Part shown: positions 9,288 through 18,924 of the stretch, piece by piece
Layout of the letters: each line of letters begins with the position of its first letter
Numbering within the stretch: the first letter of the stretch is position 1
Assembly (NCBI RefSeq): GCF_013114625.1
Contig: NZ_VTXD01000020.1
Span: forward strand, 1-64,000
Direction: 5' to 3'
DNA: 64,000 nucleotides
DNA from: Vibrio sp. 99-70-13A1
Lineage (GTDB): Bacteria; Pseudomonadota; Gammaproteobacteria; Enterobacterales; Vibrionaceae
Notes under the pieces: model-generated
Told to the model about the DNA's origin: nothing
Database searches by the model: none
What the model saw: only the letters and a program-made list of their open reading frames with translations
Translations under genes and position numbers: made by a program

Positions 9288-10037
9288 TCATATTGATTCA
9301 AATGGTGCTGACCCAAGCCACTTATTATGCCCATAGCAGGCAATAAGCTGGTTTTGACTATTACACTGAGATTTATTCAGGATGCTTTTAATCTGACTTC
9401 TTACTGTTTCTTTTGATACTTGCCTGATATTAGCGACTTCAGTACTACTCCAACCTTGTAGAATTAACTTCAGGACTTCTAATTCTGAAGGCGTTAAGTC
9501 CGGTTGTGCAACTACATCACTACTGGTTATTAAGTTGTCCCATATATGCAGTAACATATGGTGAGCGGACCATGAATTTGCCCAGGCAGTGGAGATGTCA
9601 CAGATGGTTCGTAACTTATCAAGCTCTATTGAAGTCAGCTCTCGTAAACTATGCATGATGAAGGTAAATTGGAAGCCATAAGCCACAATGTCTCTAAGCA
9701 TATAAGTTCTAAGACTGTGACTGATAGTTAATTGTTCATGGTCGAAAATAGGTTGTTTAACGAACTTATCTTCATATTTTTTAATTTCTTTACACCTTTG
9801 AATTAGGCTCGTATTTAAATATTTTTGAAGGTGTTTGTTTATACAAGCACTAATATTTATTCGCCCTGATATGGATTCAATGACTTTAAGTTCTGGGTTA
9901 TTCGAATCTGAAAATATCACAATTACAATGTTTTCTATCCCTACTGCACCGAGATCTTTCCGTATTTGTTCTTCGAACTGCTTGAATGGTATTCCTAACG
10001 TTCTTGTTATTTCTATAGGATACGTACTCATTGTCAT
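9288..10037 (-). CDS. LuxR-type transcriptional regulator
   Basis: A ~249-residue regulator with a C-terminal LuxR/FixJ helix-turn-helix: LTPSELEVLKLILQGWSSTE, VSKETVRSQIKSILNK, SQNQLIACYG (about residues 185-245). The N-terminal 170 residues do not match a domain I recognise; no Asp-phosphorylation pocket or clear autoinducer-binding pattern is visible. I chose the ATG with GGGA 5 bases upstream; the open frame extends 13 codons further and another ATG lies two codons in. Cotranscribed with the diguanylate cyclase, so it may control it or share a signal. Long AT-rich leader upstream. Confidence 0.78.
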   Translation of the reverse strand: MTMSTYPIEITRTLGIPFKQFEEQIRKDLGAVGIENIVIVIFSDSNNPELKVIESISGRINISACINKHLQKYLNTSLIQRCKEIKKYEDKFVKQPIFDHEQLTISHSLRTYMLRDIVAYGFQFTFIMHSLRELTSIELDKLRTICDISTAWANSWSAHHMLLHIWDNLITSSDVVAQPDLTPSELEVLKLILQGWSSTEVANIRQVSKETVRSQIKSILNKSQCNSQNQLIACYGHNKWLGSAPFESI

Positions 10038-10504
10038 TTCATTCCCTGCTTCCATGGAACCTGCTAGATAGGGCAAGCATTTCTACATTCATTTAATAAA
10101 ATATTAACCTTAATAGCTGTATGGTTTCATCACCCATATAGGGTACTGAGTAAAACTTTAGTTATAAAGATATCACTTATATTCATGCAGATAGCTTCTA
10201 TCAACAACGGTAGTTTACTTATAGCTAAAATAAGAAATAAAATTGAAATGATAAAAAATAAAATTGACTAAAAATCAGACATGTTCAAAAATTAATCAAC
10301 TAACACAATTAAACTATTACCATTAATGTTAGATGAAGGAATTAAACCTGTTAATGGCGGTTTATTTATTAAGATAAGAAACTAGAATAATCATTTACTT
10401 TAAAATTAATAATAATTATCACAAACTAAAATAAATATTACATATAAATAAGTTGCAACCGATAACATGCAAATATAATTAACCCTATAAAATTATACTT
10501 TCCT
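10038..10504. other. AT-rich intergenic region
   Basis: About 430 non-coding bases, strongly AT-rich, between two minus-strand regulators. It contains the promoter of the LuxR-type gene and the 3' end of the LysR gene. No repeat or clear hairpin found; the AT content would suit H-NS-type silencing (inference). Confidence 0.35.
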
Positions 10505-11416
10505 TTATAGCTTTGACGCTTTAATAAGCATTTCACGCAACCAACGGTGCTTAATATCTTTATCCCTTGCCTTATGCCAATACATGCTCCCTCTAAAAAT
10601 CTCAGGAAATAAATCAGAAGAGAGAACTTTAAGCCCATGTAACTGCAAATACCGATCTGAAATAAAATTTATGGGGATACTTCCTAGGCAATCGGTTTGT
10701 TCAATTATAGGCAGAAATTCATGAATGTTACTTGCATACCAAGCAACATCTCTTTGTTTTAGAATGTCTTCTGACTGCACTCCTTTACCAACCAAGTAAG
10801 CCTCTTTTTGTGCTTCAGAACTATGTACAACATGCTTTTCTGTAAGGTACTGATCGAGCGTTATGCTGTCACCCGTTAGCCTTGGATGATCTTCACGGCA
10901 GATCACCGCTACCTTTGTTTCAATAAGTACTTTTGAACATAAATGCGGGTACTGCTTGTGCTCAATATCTAATAACACATCAAAATCTTTGTTCCTCAAA
11001 ATTACATCTTGGTTATTACTGACAAGTGGAGAAATACGTAATTTTGCATTAGGAGCAGTTTTAAGCCAAAGCTTGGATAACGAAGGTAATAAATTTAAGC
11101 CAAAAACACTTAAAGATGAAATAGAAAAATGATGTGAGAAAGTAGCAGGGTCAAACTGACGATGCTGCGGTGTCGTCAGTTTAATCACATCGACCGCTTT
11201 AGATAGTTCAGGATAAATATCAATAGCATAAGGTGTTGGAGTAACCTTTCTATTATCGATAACAAAAAGGGGATCTTGAAATAAATCTCGTAATCGCACA
11301 ACACTTTGACTGACAGCTGACTGGCTCAAATTCATTTTTTTTGCTGCTGCCGTATAGCTTCCTTGCTCATAAATGGCAATAAATGTTGGGATCAAGCTAA
11401 AGTCTGAGTGACGCAT
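10505..11416 (-). CDS. LysR-family transcriptional regulator
   Basis: 303 residues. The N-terminal winged helix is visible in FIAIYEQGSYTAAAKKMNLS followed by QSAVSQSVVRLRDLF (about residues 12-47), then PTPYAIDIYPEL and a periplasmic-binding-like effector domain (LLPSLSKLWLKTAPNAKLRI, VAVICREDHPRL). The layout LIPTFIAIYEQGSY with VTPTPYA resembles the LeuO/NodD-like branch. It is divergent from the chemoreceptor gene 290 bases away and could regulate it or itself. Effector unknown. Confidence 0.85.
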   Translation of the reverse strand: MRHSDFSLIPTFIAIYEQGSYTAAAKKMNLSQSAVSQSVVRLRDLFQDPLFVIDNRKVTPTPYAIDIYPELSKAVDVIKLTTPQHRQFDPATFSHHFSISSLSVFGLNLLPSLSKLWLKTAPNAKLRISPLVSNNQDVILRNKDFDVLLDIEHKQYPHLCSKVLIETKVAVICREDHPRLTGDSITLDQYLTEKHVVHSSEAQKEAYLVGKGVQSEDILKQRDVAWYASNIHEFLPIIEQTDCLGSIPINFISDRYLQLHGLKVLSSDLFPEIFRGSMYWHKARDKDIKHRWLREMLIKASKL

Positions 11417-11705
11417 AAGTATTTAATAACCAAGAAATCAATTTATATAAGCTATCTTATAACAAGCATGTATCCATTGTTATGCACATCATACAATTTA
11501 CACTACCTACTTCTGGCTACACAGAAGTAAGTAGTTCAAATAATAATATGACTCAAGCTGGATCGACCGATCATTTTTTGATCGATTGAGATTAAACCCA
11601 TGTTTTATATGGTTATCTTAGTGATATGCATCCCAAATAGATATTATTTCGGTTTGCATTATGCAACTCTTATTTATGCTGCAACGAGCATAAGGAAGCA
11701 TAATC

Positions 11706-13334
11706 ATGTTAAATAATATCACCATAAAAAATAAGCTTAGATTCCCCCTGATCATCATTTTTACTGTGTTCTGCATAAGCTCAGCTTTCAACATAAAATA
11801 TTCTTGGAAACAGTCTGATCTCAGTGAGGAGTTGGCTCAACTATTTGGAGCCAGTGTTGTTTTGAACGATGCATATCGAGATATGTATCAAGCCAGTTAC
11901 GCTGTATCAGGCATCATTCTTTCTCGATCTGATAAAGAGTTTGCCATTCATGACTATGAGTTCACTGATAATGCACTCAAGGCGGTTCCTCGCTTTGAAA
12001 AAACGCGTGCAATATCGTCATTGATGCCCAATCAATATCAAAACGATGTATCAAATTTAGTGAGTTCAGGCAAAAAGTGGCTCAGTAACTACGAGAATAT
12101 TCGTATGCTAAATAAGTCTGAATGGGCTTCCGAATTTCAGCGTAATAGTGACAAAGCATTCAACCTTTTCGTACAAGCAAGAAAAGATCTAAACAAAGTA
12201 AATGATGCTATTGAGGCTCAAATATCGGCTACTGAAGTCGAAATAGAAGAGGCGAGACTTACAGCAGAACGCACATTAGAATCCAGTATTGCGTTGATTC
12301 TTATCATTTCATTAGCGACTCTCGCTTTCTATACCAAAACGGTAATCAACCCAATCGATAAGCTTAAATTAGCACTTAGAGATATCGCCTCTGGTGAAGG
12401 AGATCTTTCTCAACGTGTGACTAAGGTATCCAACGATGAGCTGGGTGAAATGACCGATTCATTCAATACCTTTGTTTCGCAGATACAAGGTACTGTCTCT
12501 CTTGTTATAAAAACCAGTGACGCTTTAGATTTCGAGCTCAATCAGGTTCGAGGTTTAACACAACAAATCTCTACCGCCACTAGCAGCCAACAACGTGATT
12601 CCCAAGCCGTAGCGACTGCAGTTCAAGAGATGCAACATGCTGCGCATGCTGTAAGTGAAAGCACGACAGACACCGCGGACTCTTCTACGCTCGCCAATGA
12701 ACAAATACGTTCGGCATCATCCACGATTAATAACACCATTGATCAAATTTCAGAGCTGTCTAATGATGTGAATACTGCTGAAGATGTGATCTCAAAATTG
12801 AATGAAGACGTCAATCAGATCAGTAGCGTTCTTGAAGTCATTAGAGGGATTGCAGAGCAAACCAATCTACTCGCACTAAACGCAGCTATTGAAGCGGCAC
12901 GTGCAGGAGAGCAAGGTAGAGGCTTTGCCGTTGTCGCTGATGAAGTGCGCTCTTTAGCAAGTCGCACTCAAGAAAGTACTGGCGAAATCAATGCTATGAT
13001 CGAGCGCTTAGAAGCTGGTGCAAAGAAAGCTGTTGTCGTAATGAACCAAAGTGTCGCAAGCTCTAACGCTACCATTGAAAGTGCAGGTAAAGCTGGTGAT
13101 AGCTTAACTCTGATTGAAAAAGCCATCACTTCAATTTCAGAAAAAACAGACATCATTGCTACTGCAGCTCAAGAGCAAAGTAGTGTAAGTGATGATATTA
13201 CTCAAAATGTACAAACTATCGCTGATAGCAGTGAAAGCATAGTCGCTACGGTTAACCAAGCAACTGAGTCTTTTGCTGTTATGGCTAAAGAAAGCCAAAT
13301 ACTCAGCGACCAGGTCAACAAGTTTAAGGTTTAG
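11706..13334 (+). CDS. Methyl-accepting chemotaxis protein
   Basis: A 542-residue chemoreceptor. An N-terminal membrane helix (residues about 10-28), a ~150-residue periplasmic four-helix-bundle ligand domain, a second membrane helix ([18 protein letters not shown], about 196-213), a HAMP domain ([20 protein letters not shown]) and a long cytoplasmic signalling coiled coil. The conserved hairpin tip is present as [20 protein letters not shown], followed by [13 protein letters not shown]. It lacks a CheR-tethering pentapeptide at the C-terminus. The ligand is not predictable. Its terminator follows at 13.4 kb. Confidence 0.93.
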   Translation: MLNNITIKNKLRFPLIIIFTVFCISSAFNIKYSWKQSDLSEELAQLFGASVVLNDAYRDMYQASYAVSGIILSRSDKEFAIHDYEFTDNALKAVPRFEKTRAISSLMPNQYQNDVSNLVSSGKKWLSNYENIRMLNKSEWASEFQRNSDKAFNLFVQARKDLNKVNDAIEAQISATEVEIEEARLTAERTLESSIALILIISLATLAFYTKTVINPIDKLKLALRDIASGEGDLSQRVTKVSNDELGEMTDSFNTFVSQIQGTVSLVIKTSDALDFELNQVRGLTQQISTATSSQQRDSQAVATAVQEMQHAAHAVSESTTDTADSSTLANEQIRSASSTINNTIDQISELSNDVNTAEDVISKLNEDVNQISSVLEVIRGIAEQTNLLALNAAIEAARAGEQGRGFAVVADEVRSLASRTQESTGEINAMIERLEAGAKKAVVVMNQSVASSNATIESAGKAGDSLTLIEKAITSISEKTDIIATAAQEQSSVSDDITQNVQTIADSSESIVATVNQATESFAVMAKESQILSDQVNKFKV

Positions 13335-13401
13335 CTTAGTTTTTAAAGTTACGGTCAATTATTAAAACTTAGCGCCCCATAAAGCATTTCAATACGCTTA
13401 A

Positions 13402-13438
13402 AGATAAAGTGTCCCAACAAGCTTGGGACACTTTATCT
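13402..13438. terminator. Strong terminator after chemoreceptor gene
   Basis: GATAAAGTGTCCCA and TGGGACACTTTATC arms form a near-perfect 14-bp stem with a short loop. It also marks the boundary with the accessory minus-strand block. Confidence 0.88.
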
Positions 13439-13640
13439 ATTTTAAACTATCAAAGCACGCCTGAATTAAGCCTCGGCTCTCTTTCGTTGGCTGCCTATTC
13501 TTCTTGCCACAAATTAGATTAATCTGGTAAACCTGCACCAATGAGCCCTGCAACTCCTCGTCGATAAAGCCATATTTATCCTCATCATCAAATTCTTCGC
13601 TATTAACAATCGCCGCACCAAATAATTTAAAGAACCGTCA
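13437..13640 (-). pseudogene. C-terminal gene fragment of unknown family
   Basis: Minus-strand frame of about 66 codons without a usable start, ending at a TAG inside the terminator. The residues are coherent and protein-like (GAAIVNSEEFDDEDKYGFID, then LVQVYQINLICGKKNRQPT), unlike random translation. An in-frame TGA lies just upstream of the fragment. I read it as the 3' remnant of a gene truncated when neighbouring accessory genes arrived. Family not recognised. Confidence 0.4.
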
Positions 13641-13686
13641 ACTTAATAATCTACCCCAAAATTATAAACCGTTTTTAGTCTGATAA

Positions 13687-14715
13687 TTAAGAGAGAACGT
13701 TACCAGAAGCATCATCCAGCTTTTTCAATGCAAATCTTCCTCTCTCTGCGACAGATTCAGATTCATCAGCCTCGAATTGAAGTGCGTAATATTTTGATAC
13801 ACTTCCAAGGTTCTCCAACTCTTTGATTAAAAACTCAGCTGCTACTTTACGAACAGTAGGTGAACGATCATTTGCTGATTGATTTAATATTTCGATAAAT
13901 GGCAGCGATACTTTCAATTCTCGTTCAAAAACAGCTGGTTTTTTTCTACCTTCACAATAACGAATGTCAGTCCATACCCATCGATGACCTTCACTCCATA
14001 CGAGCCTCCTTTCAAACAAGCTACGATAAGCTTTAGCTCTTAGAGGTGGTTGAATAGCATTCTGAGCAATAGTAGAAAGACTTTCATCAAAAGCGCTAGT
14101 TCGACCTAACTGAGAAAACAGAGAAGGCATTGGACCAGAAGTAGTTTCTATTAATTTTCTAGTTAGAATCTCAACTACTTCTTTCCTATTAGTTAATTGT
14201 AATAACGCTTGCCTATCAGCTTTTTCAATTCGCTCCCAAGAACTCCAATTTACAATGGTAATAGCTATCGCATCAGCAACAACTTGAGGAGAAGTTTGCT
14301 CGGCTATCTTTAGAATTTGCTCCCTAGCAGCTTGACGAACTTGAGGAACCCAGTCATTAAGCCTTCTAAGAACCATAGTAAAGAAAAACGCATTCGGAGC
14401 AGCGCAAGAAATGGTTCTCAACGCTTTTTCTCGTTCATGTCCATCCCAACTAATTACATCTAACCAAGTCAGTATTTTTCTTGGCTGGGGCTTAAACCGA
14501 AACATCCATTGATATCGAGGAGCTTGCTCAATAGCATTCGAAAATTCAGAACGGATTAGCCTTTCCCAAAAATCAAAATGTGCCAGCGGTAATTGGTCAG
14601 TCACATTGACGAGTGTCGTCATATCAGCCACAACGTTATCTTTTGCGCTAAATGAGTTCACAAACTCTCTAATTGAGAAGACAACTTGCTCTTGTATATC
14701 GACTGAGTTTTGCAC
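13687..14715 (-). CDS. HEAT-repeat protein of unknown function
   Basis: 342 residues, cytoplasmic, alpha-helical. Repeated helix pairs of HEAT type are visible: RRLNDWVPQVRQAAREQILKI (about 115-137), ILNQSANDRSPTVRKVAAEFL (about 278-300) and ADESESVAERGRFALKKL at the end; the pattern D-x-x-V-R-x-A-A recurs. HEAT proteins are protein-binding scaffolds; no enzymatic motif is seen. The central block RRLVWSEGHRWVWTDIRYC is Trp-rich and may bind a partner. First (most 3') gene of the same-strand accessory run. Function unknown. Confidence 0.65.
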   Translation of the reverse strand: MQNSVDIQEQVVFSIREFVNSFSAKDNVVADMTTLVNVTDQLPLAHFDFWERLIRSEFSNAIEQAPRYQWMFRFKPQPRKILTWLDVISWDGHEREKALRTISCAAPNAFFFTMVLRRLNDWVPQVRQAAREQILKIAEQTSPQVVADAIAITIVNWSSWERIEKADRQALLQLTNRKEVVEILTRKLIETTSGPMPSLFSQLGRTSAFDESLSTIAQNAIQPPLRAKAYRSLFERRLVWSEGHRWVWTDIRYCEGRKKPAVFERELKVSLPFIEILNQSANDRSPTVRKVAAEFLIKELENLGSVSKYYALQFEADESESVAERGRFALKKLDDASGNVLS

Positions 14716-14800
14716 AAATCATTTCCTCTAAATGCTGTATGAATGACGCTTTTTATATAAACACTTCTCACTGCTAGTAGTCGTTTATCCTGAAGCACAT

Positions 14801-15151
14801 TTAGAACACCATAACGTGGTCACAAAGGTACTTCCCATTCACTTCTACCAAGACCATTTCGGCAACAAACTCTCCTTTTGCTTTAGTAAATGACTGTTTC
14901 CAGACAATTGCCGCTGAATCAGGACGCTTAAACACTGCCACTACTTCTCGGTCACTAAAGAACCCTTTTTCAGCTTGATATTGTTCACAAACCGCTTGAA
15001 GGTATTCTTTAGACACAATTTTCTTCATTCGATCAGTAAAGTCTCGAACATGATTTTCATGATCAATCTTAGTAGATGCTTCCATTAAGTTGTCCATGAT
15101 AGGGGTTGCGATGTCTAGAATTTGCTGTTCTGATAACGTTTCAAAATTCAT
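14801..15151 (-). CDS. Small protein, possibly NTF2/SnoaL-like fold
   Basis: 116 residues from the ATG with AGGA 6 bases ahead (an upstream ATG nine codons earlier lacks a site). Helical first half (LSEQQILDIATPIMDNLMEA), then beta-rich C-terminal half (DREVVAVFKRPDSAAIVWKQ, GEFVAEMVLVEVNGKYLCDH), the order seen in NTF2-like cone-shaped folds, where F..V....VNG.Y....V is common. This is a fold-level guess. No membrane segment. Same strand as its neighbours. Confidence 0.5.
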   Translation of the reverse strand: MNFETLSEQQILDIATPIMDNLMEASTKIDHENHVRDFTDRMKKIVSKEYLQAVCEQYQAEKGFFSDREVVAVFKRPDSAAIVWKQSFTKAKGEFVAEMVLVEVNGKYLCDHVMVF

Positions 15152-15457
15152 ATATATCCTGATGTGTGCAGTACACATTTTAATAACGAGCTAAGCTAAA
15201 AGATGCTCGAAGCTACTAAAAAATCCATTTAAAAACCAGCCTAAATGCCAAGCATTAAGATTCAGTATCGAATGCTTTAAAAATTACCTATTTGGAGACC
15301 GTTTTATTTAGAGCTACCTGTTAACGAAAAAGGCAAATGTAACACTGTAAAAAAGCACATTAGCCACTTAACGTTTGTTCTCATCTTCGTATGGAATATG
15401 AACTCAAATGTGCTTCCATGAATTGTTAATTTAGGACAGCACTTAAGAATCAAACAA

Positions 15458-15925
15458 TTAGCAGATGACTACTTTTGTCTTCGCGATACGATCATGAATT
15501 GCTCGCTTTTGCTTACCAAAAACCATTAGAACATTTGCCATGGTAAGAATGCCGCCAATCCAAGGTAGATAACCAAGTGTGATCATAAATACATAACGTT
15601 TAAAAACTAAATCTTGAACTGTGACTTGAGAGCCATCTAAATAAACAACTTTAATTTTTAGTATTTTCTTGCCTACTGTTTGACCAGACTCAGAAAGAAA
15701 CTTCCAATTGACCGCACAATACAATCCAAAACCAAGAACTGCCATTAGAATTTGATATGAAAATGGCGCTTCAACTGGCGGGTTCTGGCTAAGGTCATCA
15801 AAGCCTCCACTGTAATAAGCTAAAGGTATCATCACAACACTTAGGATGAGGGAGTCAATAAATGCTGCACCTACTCGTGTCCATCTCGATGCTAAATACG
15901 AATAACTTTCTTGAATACCTTCCAT
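15458..15925 (-). CDS. RDD-family membrane protein
   Basis: 155 residues with the RDD pattern at the start: ASRWTRVGAAFIDSLILSVV (the Arg in RVGA and the Asp in FID), then a second hydrophobic segment (ILMAVLGFGLYCAVNW), GQTVGKKILKIKVV, and a third segment (FMITLGYLPWIGGILTMANVL), ending KRAIHDRIAKTKVV, the family's conserved tail. Inner-membrane protein; some RDD proteins move ions or small solutes, but the role here is unknown. Excellent AAAGGAGG site before the ATG. Confidence 0.82.
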   Translation of the reverse strand: MEGIQESYSYLASRWTRVGAAFIDSLILSVVMIPLAYYSGGFDDLSQNPPVEAPFSYQILMAVLGFGLYCAVNWKFLSESGQTVGKKILKIKVVYLDGSQVTVQDLVFKRYVFMITLGYLPWIGGILTMANVLMVFGKQKRAIHDRIAKTKVVIC

Positions 15926-16000
15926 TACAACCTCCTTTATTAAAAATGATTAGCAGACTACTGTCGCGTTTAATAACCTACTTTAAATTCTTTGCTATAT

Positions 16001-16333
16001 TTATCTGCAAGTTACTTCAACAAAACACCCGCAGACCTTGTCGATACTGCATTGAGCAACCGAACGTCTTAGCAAATCATTAGCCCACTCTTTAGTTTCT
16101 GAGTCAGTTACCTTTGGGCTACTAAAATAGTAATCTTCAGAGCACACAGCCTCTGCTTCTTTTCTAAATGCGGCTTTACTTGAATTGTAATCACACTCCC
16201 ACTCTCCTTCAAAAGCATGAACCAGCAGAAAAACATTCTGCTTTAACTGATAATTATCGACTTCGATTTGAAAGCTAGGAGTTGTGGTACAGCCAACCAA
16301 TAACATGGTGGCTATCATAGATAAATACTTCAT
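16001..16333 (-). CDS. Small lipoprotein, unknown function
   Basis: 110 residues with a short lipoprotein signal (MKYLSMIATMLLVGC, Cys at residue 15). The mature part has four more Cys (WECDY, AVCSEDYY, QCSIDKVCGCF, VTCR), suggesting disulfide bonding in the periplasm. GAGGGAA precedes the ATG. No family recognised. Typical of the short single-gene accessory units in this block. Confidence 0.6.
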   Translation of the reverse strand: MKYLSMIATMLLVGCTTTPSFQIEVDNYQLKQNVFLLVHAFEGEWECDYNSSKAAFRKEAEAVCSEDYYFSSPKVTDSETKEWANDLLRRSVAQCSIDKVCGCFVEVTCR

Positions 16334-16459
16334 ATTCCCTCATTAAATAATGATCATGTCAGTGTTGGGAGCACAATCAACACCAGATCATAGGAACTGT
16401 GTCTTAAACACTAGAACGACTAAAACATTGAGCGAGTTTGGCAGTCTGACGGTGCTTCA

Positions 16460-16936
16460 CTATAAACGCTTTTCCATATGTAGGAGAGACCAAGTCTCAC
16501 CTTCAAAGATCCGGGTACCGCTTTCAGAAGAAGTTATTACAAAGCCGAGTGATTCATAGCAATTTCTTGCAACTGTATTTCGTTCAAAGACTGCAAGGGA
16601 CAATAAATTAGCATTGTATTTTTCTTCTGCTAATTCAGTTAGCTGGCTAAGCATCAATTTTGAAATGCCTTGTCCTCGAAAATGGTCTGAGACAAACACT
16701 CGACAAATTCTAAAATGAGACTCTGACACTTTGAAAAGTTCAACATAGCCAGCGTTCTGACCTGATACCACAAAGATAAAAGGGGATACTTCAGGTTGCG
16801 AGCAATGTTTACAAATTTGGGTTGAATCTAAGGGAAACTTGAAGTTTGGACCTCCCCATTGATAATTCAATTTATCTGAATCAATCCAACCTATTAACAG
16901 GTTATAGTCTTCCTTTTCAAATGTTCTAAGTTCCAT
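16460..16936 (-). CDS. GNAT acetyltransferase
   Basis: 158 residues. MELRTFEKEDYNLLIGWIDS is the usual GNAT opening; the acetyl-CoA loop is VSDHFRGQGISKLMLSQLTE (about residues 85-104) and NTVARNCYESLGF is motif B. An extra loop with WGGPNFKFPLDSTQICKHC is found in RimJ/aminoglycoside-like subgroups that act on small molecules. Substrate unknown. AGAGGGAA precedes the ATG. Confidence 0.78.
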   Translation of the reverse strand: MELRTFEKEDYNLLIGWIDSDKLNYQWGGPNFKFPLDSTQICKHCSQPEVSPFIFVVSGQNAGYVELFKVSESHFRICRVFVSDHFRGQGISKLMLSQLTELAEEKYNANLLSLAVFERNTVARNCYESLGFVITSSESGTRIFEGETWSLLHMEKRL

Positions 16937-17109
16937 TTTCCCTCTATACGCTAAGTAAATAATGAGTAAGGCAAAGCACAGAATTCATTAAGCTGCTGCT
17001 AATCAAGCTTGTCGCTATAAACTTCAAACTATAAACGAATCAGCCTTAGCCAACGGTTCAAACGACATGTACCAGAGTTGAAGTTTGCAGCTTAACCTTA
17101 AAAGCCTAG

Positions 17110-17529
17110 TTAAGAAGCTCTACTGCGATACATATTGGCATGTTCTAGAAGGTATTCACCAGAAAGTTCCATGCGAATATCTGACTTTGCTGTCATCTCT
17201 TTAGGCTTGCCATAAACAAAAACTTCCAGCTCATTGTTTGTTTCCGCACAAATAACGGGAATAGTCACTCTTCGATAACCGTCTGGTTCGTTTATGCGCT
17301 CTAGCCTATCCATTTGTACTAAAGCATTCTCAGAAACAGTAAAAACCTGACCTTTAACAGGCTGACCTTTACCCTCGTCTAAGACTAACCATGGCGAATG
17401 ACGCTCACCGACTAATAACAGAGGAAAGGCTTCTTTGGTTAAATAATCAGAACCAAGGCGAACACCTTTATTGGTTTTATGATTAGGAAAGCCCTCTTTC
17501 AGAGTGCCAAAAACAAAGACTTGATACAT
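17110..17529 (-). CDS. Gamma-glutamylcyclotransferase-like (GGCT/AIG2) protein
   Basis: 139 residues from the ATG that starts YQVFVFGTLKEGFPNH, which is the phosphate/substrate loop of the GGCT family (consensus VFVYGTLK.G..N). The catalytic acid position corresponds to LERINEPDGYRRVTIPV (E in the family's D.lE...). VKGQVFTVSENALVQMDRLE completes the barrel. The family cyclises gamma-glutamyl amines to 5-oxoproline, though many bacterial members have unknown substrates. The open frame continues upstream but overlaps the next gene, so the shorter start is chosen. Confidence 0.75.
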   Translation of the reverse strand: MYQVFVFGTLKEGFPNHKTNKGVRLGSDYLTKEAFPLLLVGERHSPWLVLDEGKGQPVKGQVFTVSENALVQMDRLERINEPDGYRRVTIPVICAETNNELEVFVYGKPKEMTAKSDIRMELSGEYLLEHANMYRSRAS

Positions 17530-17573
17530 AAACAGCCCTAACCTCCTAGTCGAATAATAGAAAATGAACCGGT

Positions 17574-17783
17574 TTAATGTTGACGACTCATCCATTCTTT
17601 TGCAGCTTGCCCCATTGTCAGCCCTGTTGCATTCTTCATCCACTCCATAAAAGAACGATCAAATCTAAACTGCTCACCAAATTTTGATTTAAAGTATCTA
17701 CGGACATTTTGGGTGGTTTTGTAGGTATCAGTGATGATTGTTTTGTCATCTATCAGGTTTTTATGCCAATCAACCTTTTCCAT
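17574..17783 (-). CDS. Small protein resembling the DUF6434 family
   Basis: 69 residues starting MEKVDWHKNLIDDKTIITDTY, with AAGGAAA ahead of the ATG. The pattern TQNVRRYFKSKFGEQFRFDR and MGQAAKEWMSR matches, as far as I recall, the small DUF6434 domain (sometimes joined to SAP domains), suggesting nucleic-acid association, but function is not established. The longer frame upstream has no start signal. Typical single-gene accessory unit. Confidence 0.5.
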   Translation of the reverse strand: MEKVDWHKNLIDDKTIITDTYKTTQNVRRYFKSKFGEQFRFDRSFMEWMKNATGLTMGQAAKEWMSRQH

Positions 17784-17910
17784 GGGTATCAGGTTTCCTT
17801 TGATTCTAAGTAAACAATAATACCGAATGTTGTGAATCATCCAAAAAACCATCGTAACCTAAAAATAACGAGCATTGATAGATTGATGGAATTGTTATCT
17901 ATGTTTAAAG

Positions 17911-18204
17911 CTATTTGAGTTCATTCAAAACTTCATAACTGTCTGTATTTATCGTCAAATAAGTACCTGTATCTAAGGCTACTGTGTGGAACTCTGGTTC
18001 ACCCATATCATTGATTAGGTTAACTTCAAGCCAAACTTTTCCAAATTCATCTATGTACCAAACTCGCCATAAAAGATTGGATTGAACCAGAAATTGATAG
18101 AGCTTATGAGTCACATACAAATCAGATTTAGCATTCCTCGATGCTTTAATTAAATCGTGAGGAACACTAACCACTTGGACTAAGTAATCTATTTTAATCA
18201 TCAA
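17911..18204 (-). CDS. Uncharacterised small protein, 97 aa
   Basis: 97 residues, beta-rich, no signal peptide or Cys: IDYLVQVVSVPHDLIKASR, LLWRVWYIDEFGKVWLEVNL, VALDTGTYLTINTDSYEVL. The alternating hydrophobic pattern suggests a small beta-sheet domain. I do not recognise the family. Two adjacent Met at the start make the exact initiation uncertain by one codon. Confidence 0.5.
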   Translation of the reverse strand: MMIKIDYLVQVVSVPHDLIKASRNAKSDLYVTHKLYQFLVQSNLLWRVWYIDEFGKVWLEVNLINDMGEPEFHTVALDTGTYLTINTDSYEVLNELK

Positions 18205-18243
18205 TATCTCATGTAACTGTTTACTAAGAAAACACTAAGCTGG

Positions 18244-18840
18244 CTATTTTCGTTTCACCGCAACAACGGAATAGGTATGCCAATGCTTTACTCTACCCAA
18301 TGAGGTTTTGGCTTTTTCGTCACGTTCAAAGAACCTAACTATTTCAAAATCACAGAACAAAGCCTTTACGTCGGATTCCGATAACGGTGTGGTTGGACTG
18401 CGATAATTTTTAGCCCAACTGTCTTTGAAACCCATAAAGTCACCAGCAAACACTCCACCGATTTCAATAGAGGACTTAATGTTTCTCCAAGTTGATTCAA
18501 ACTTATCAGGATCAGCAAAGAACAAGCTTGCGTTTGCAATTACAACACCTGACTTTGGATAGTTAAAAGATTCAAAGGATGATTCCGATATTTCCACTAA
18601 AAACTTCGACGAAAACCTGTCTTTGCAAATAGCGACAGAGTCAGGGTTAATATCAAAGCCATGAACTTTAAAACCTTGTTGCTCTAAAAATTGAATATCA
18701 CTGCCTGTACCGCACCCGCAATCAATGGCGACTTTAAGGTTAGATTCATTAACCCTAGCTGCAAACTCAGTCCGTTTTGAGTGTGGGCGGGATAACGCCT
18801 TATCATAATACTGACGCCAAATTTGAGTGTTTTTATCCAT
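18244..18840 (-). CDS. Class I SAM-dependent methyltransferase
   Basis: 198 residues, cytoplasmic, S-adenosylmethionine-dependent. Motif I is KVAIDCGCGTGSDIQFLEQQ (about residues 35-54), with the acidic end of beta-2 in KVHGFDINPDS and motif IV-V in GVVIANASLFFADP. WHTYSVVAVKRK is the terminal beta strand. Substrate unknown; resembles small-molecule methyltransferases of the Tellurite-resistance/ubiE-like superfamily. An 8-bp tandem repeat lies about 85 bases upstream of the ATG and could affect its expression. Confidence 0.8.
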   Translation of the reverse strand: MDKNTQIWRQYYDKALSRPHSKRTEFAARVNESNLKVAIDCGCGTGSDIQFLEQQGFKVHGFDINPDSVAICKDRFSSKFLVEISESSFESFNYPKSGVVIANASLFFADPDKFESTWRNIKSSIEIGGVFAGDFMGFKDSWAKNYRSPTTPLSESDVKALFCDFEIVRFFERDEKAKTSLGRVKHWHTYSVVAVKRK

Positions 18841-18924
18841 AATTTTTGATTTCCCTTAAAACTACACTTAGGTCCGTTACATCGCGAGGAACAATGCCGC
18901 CCAGCCAAAGTTAGCGTTGCCAGT

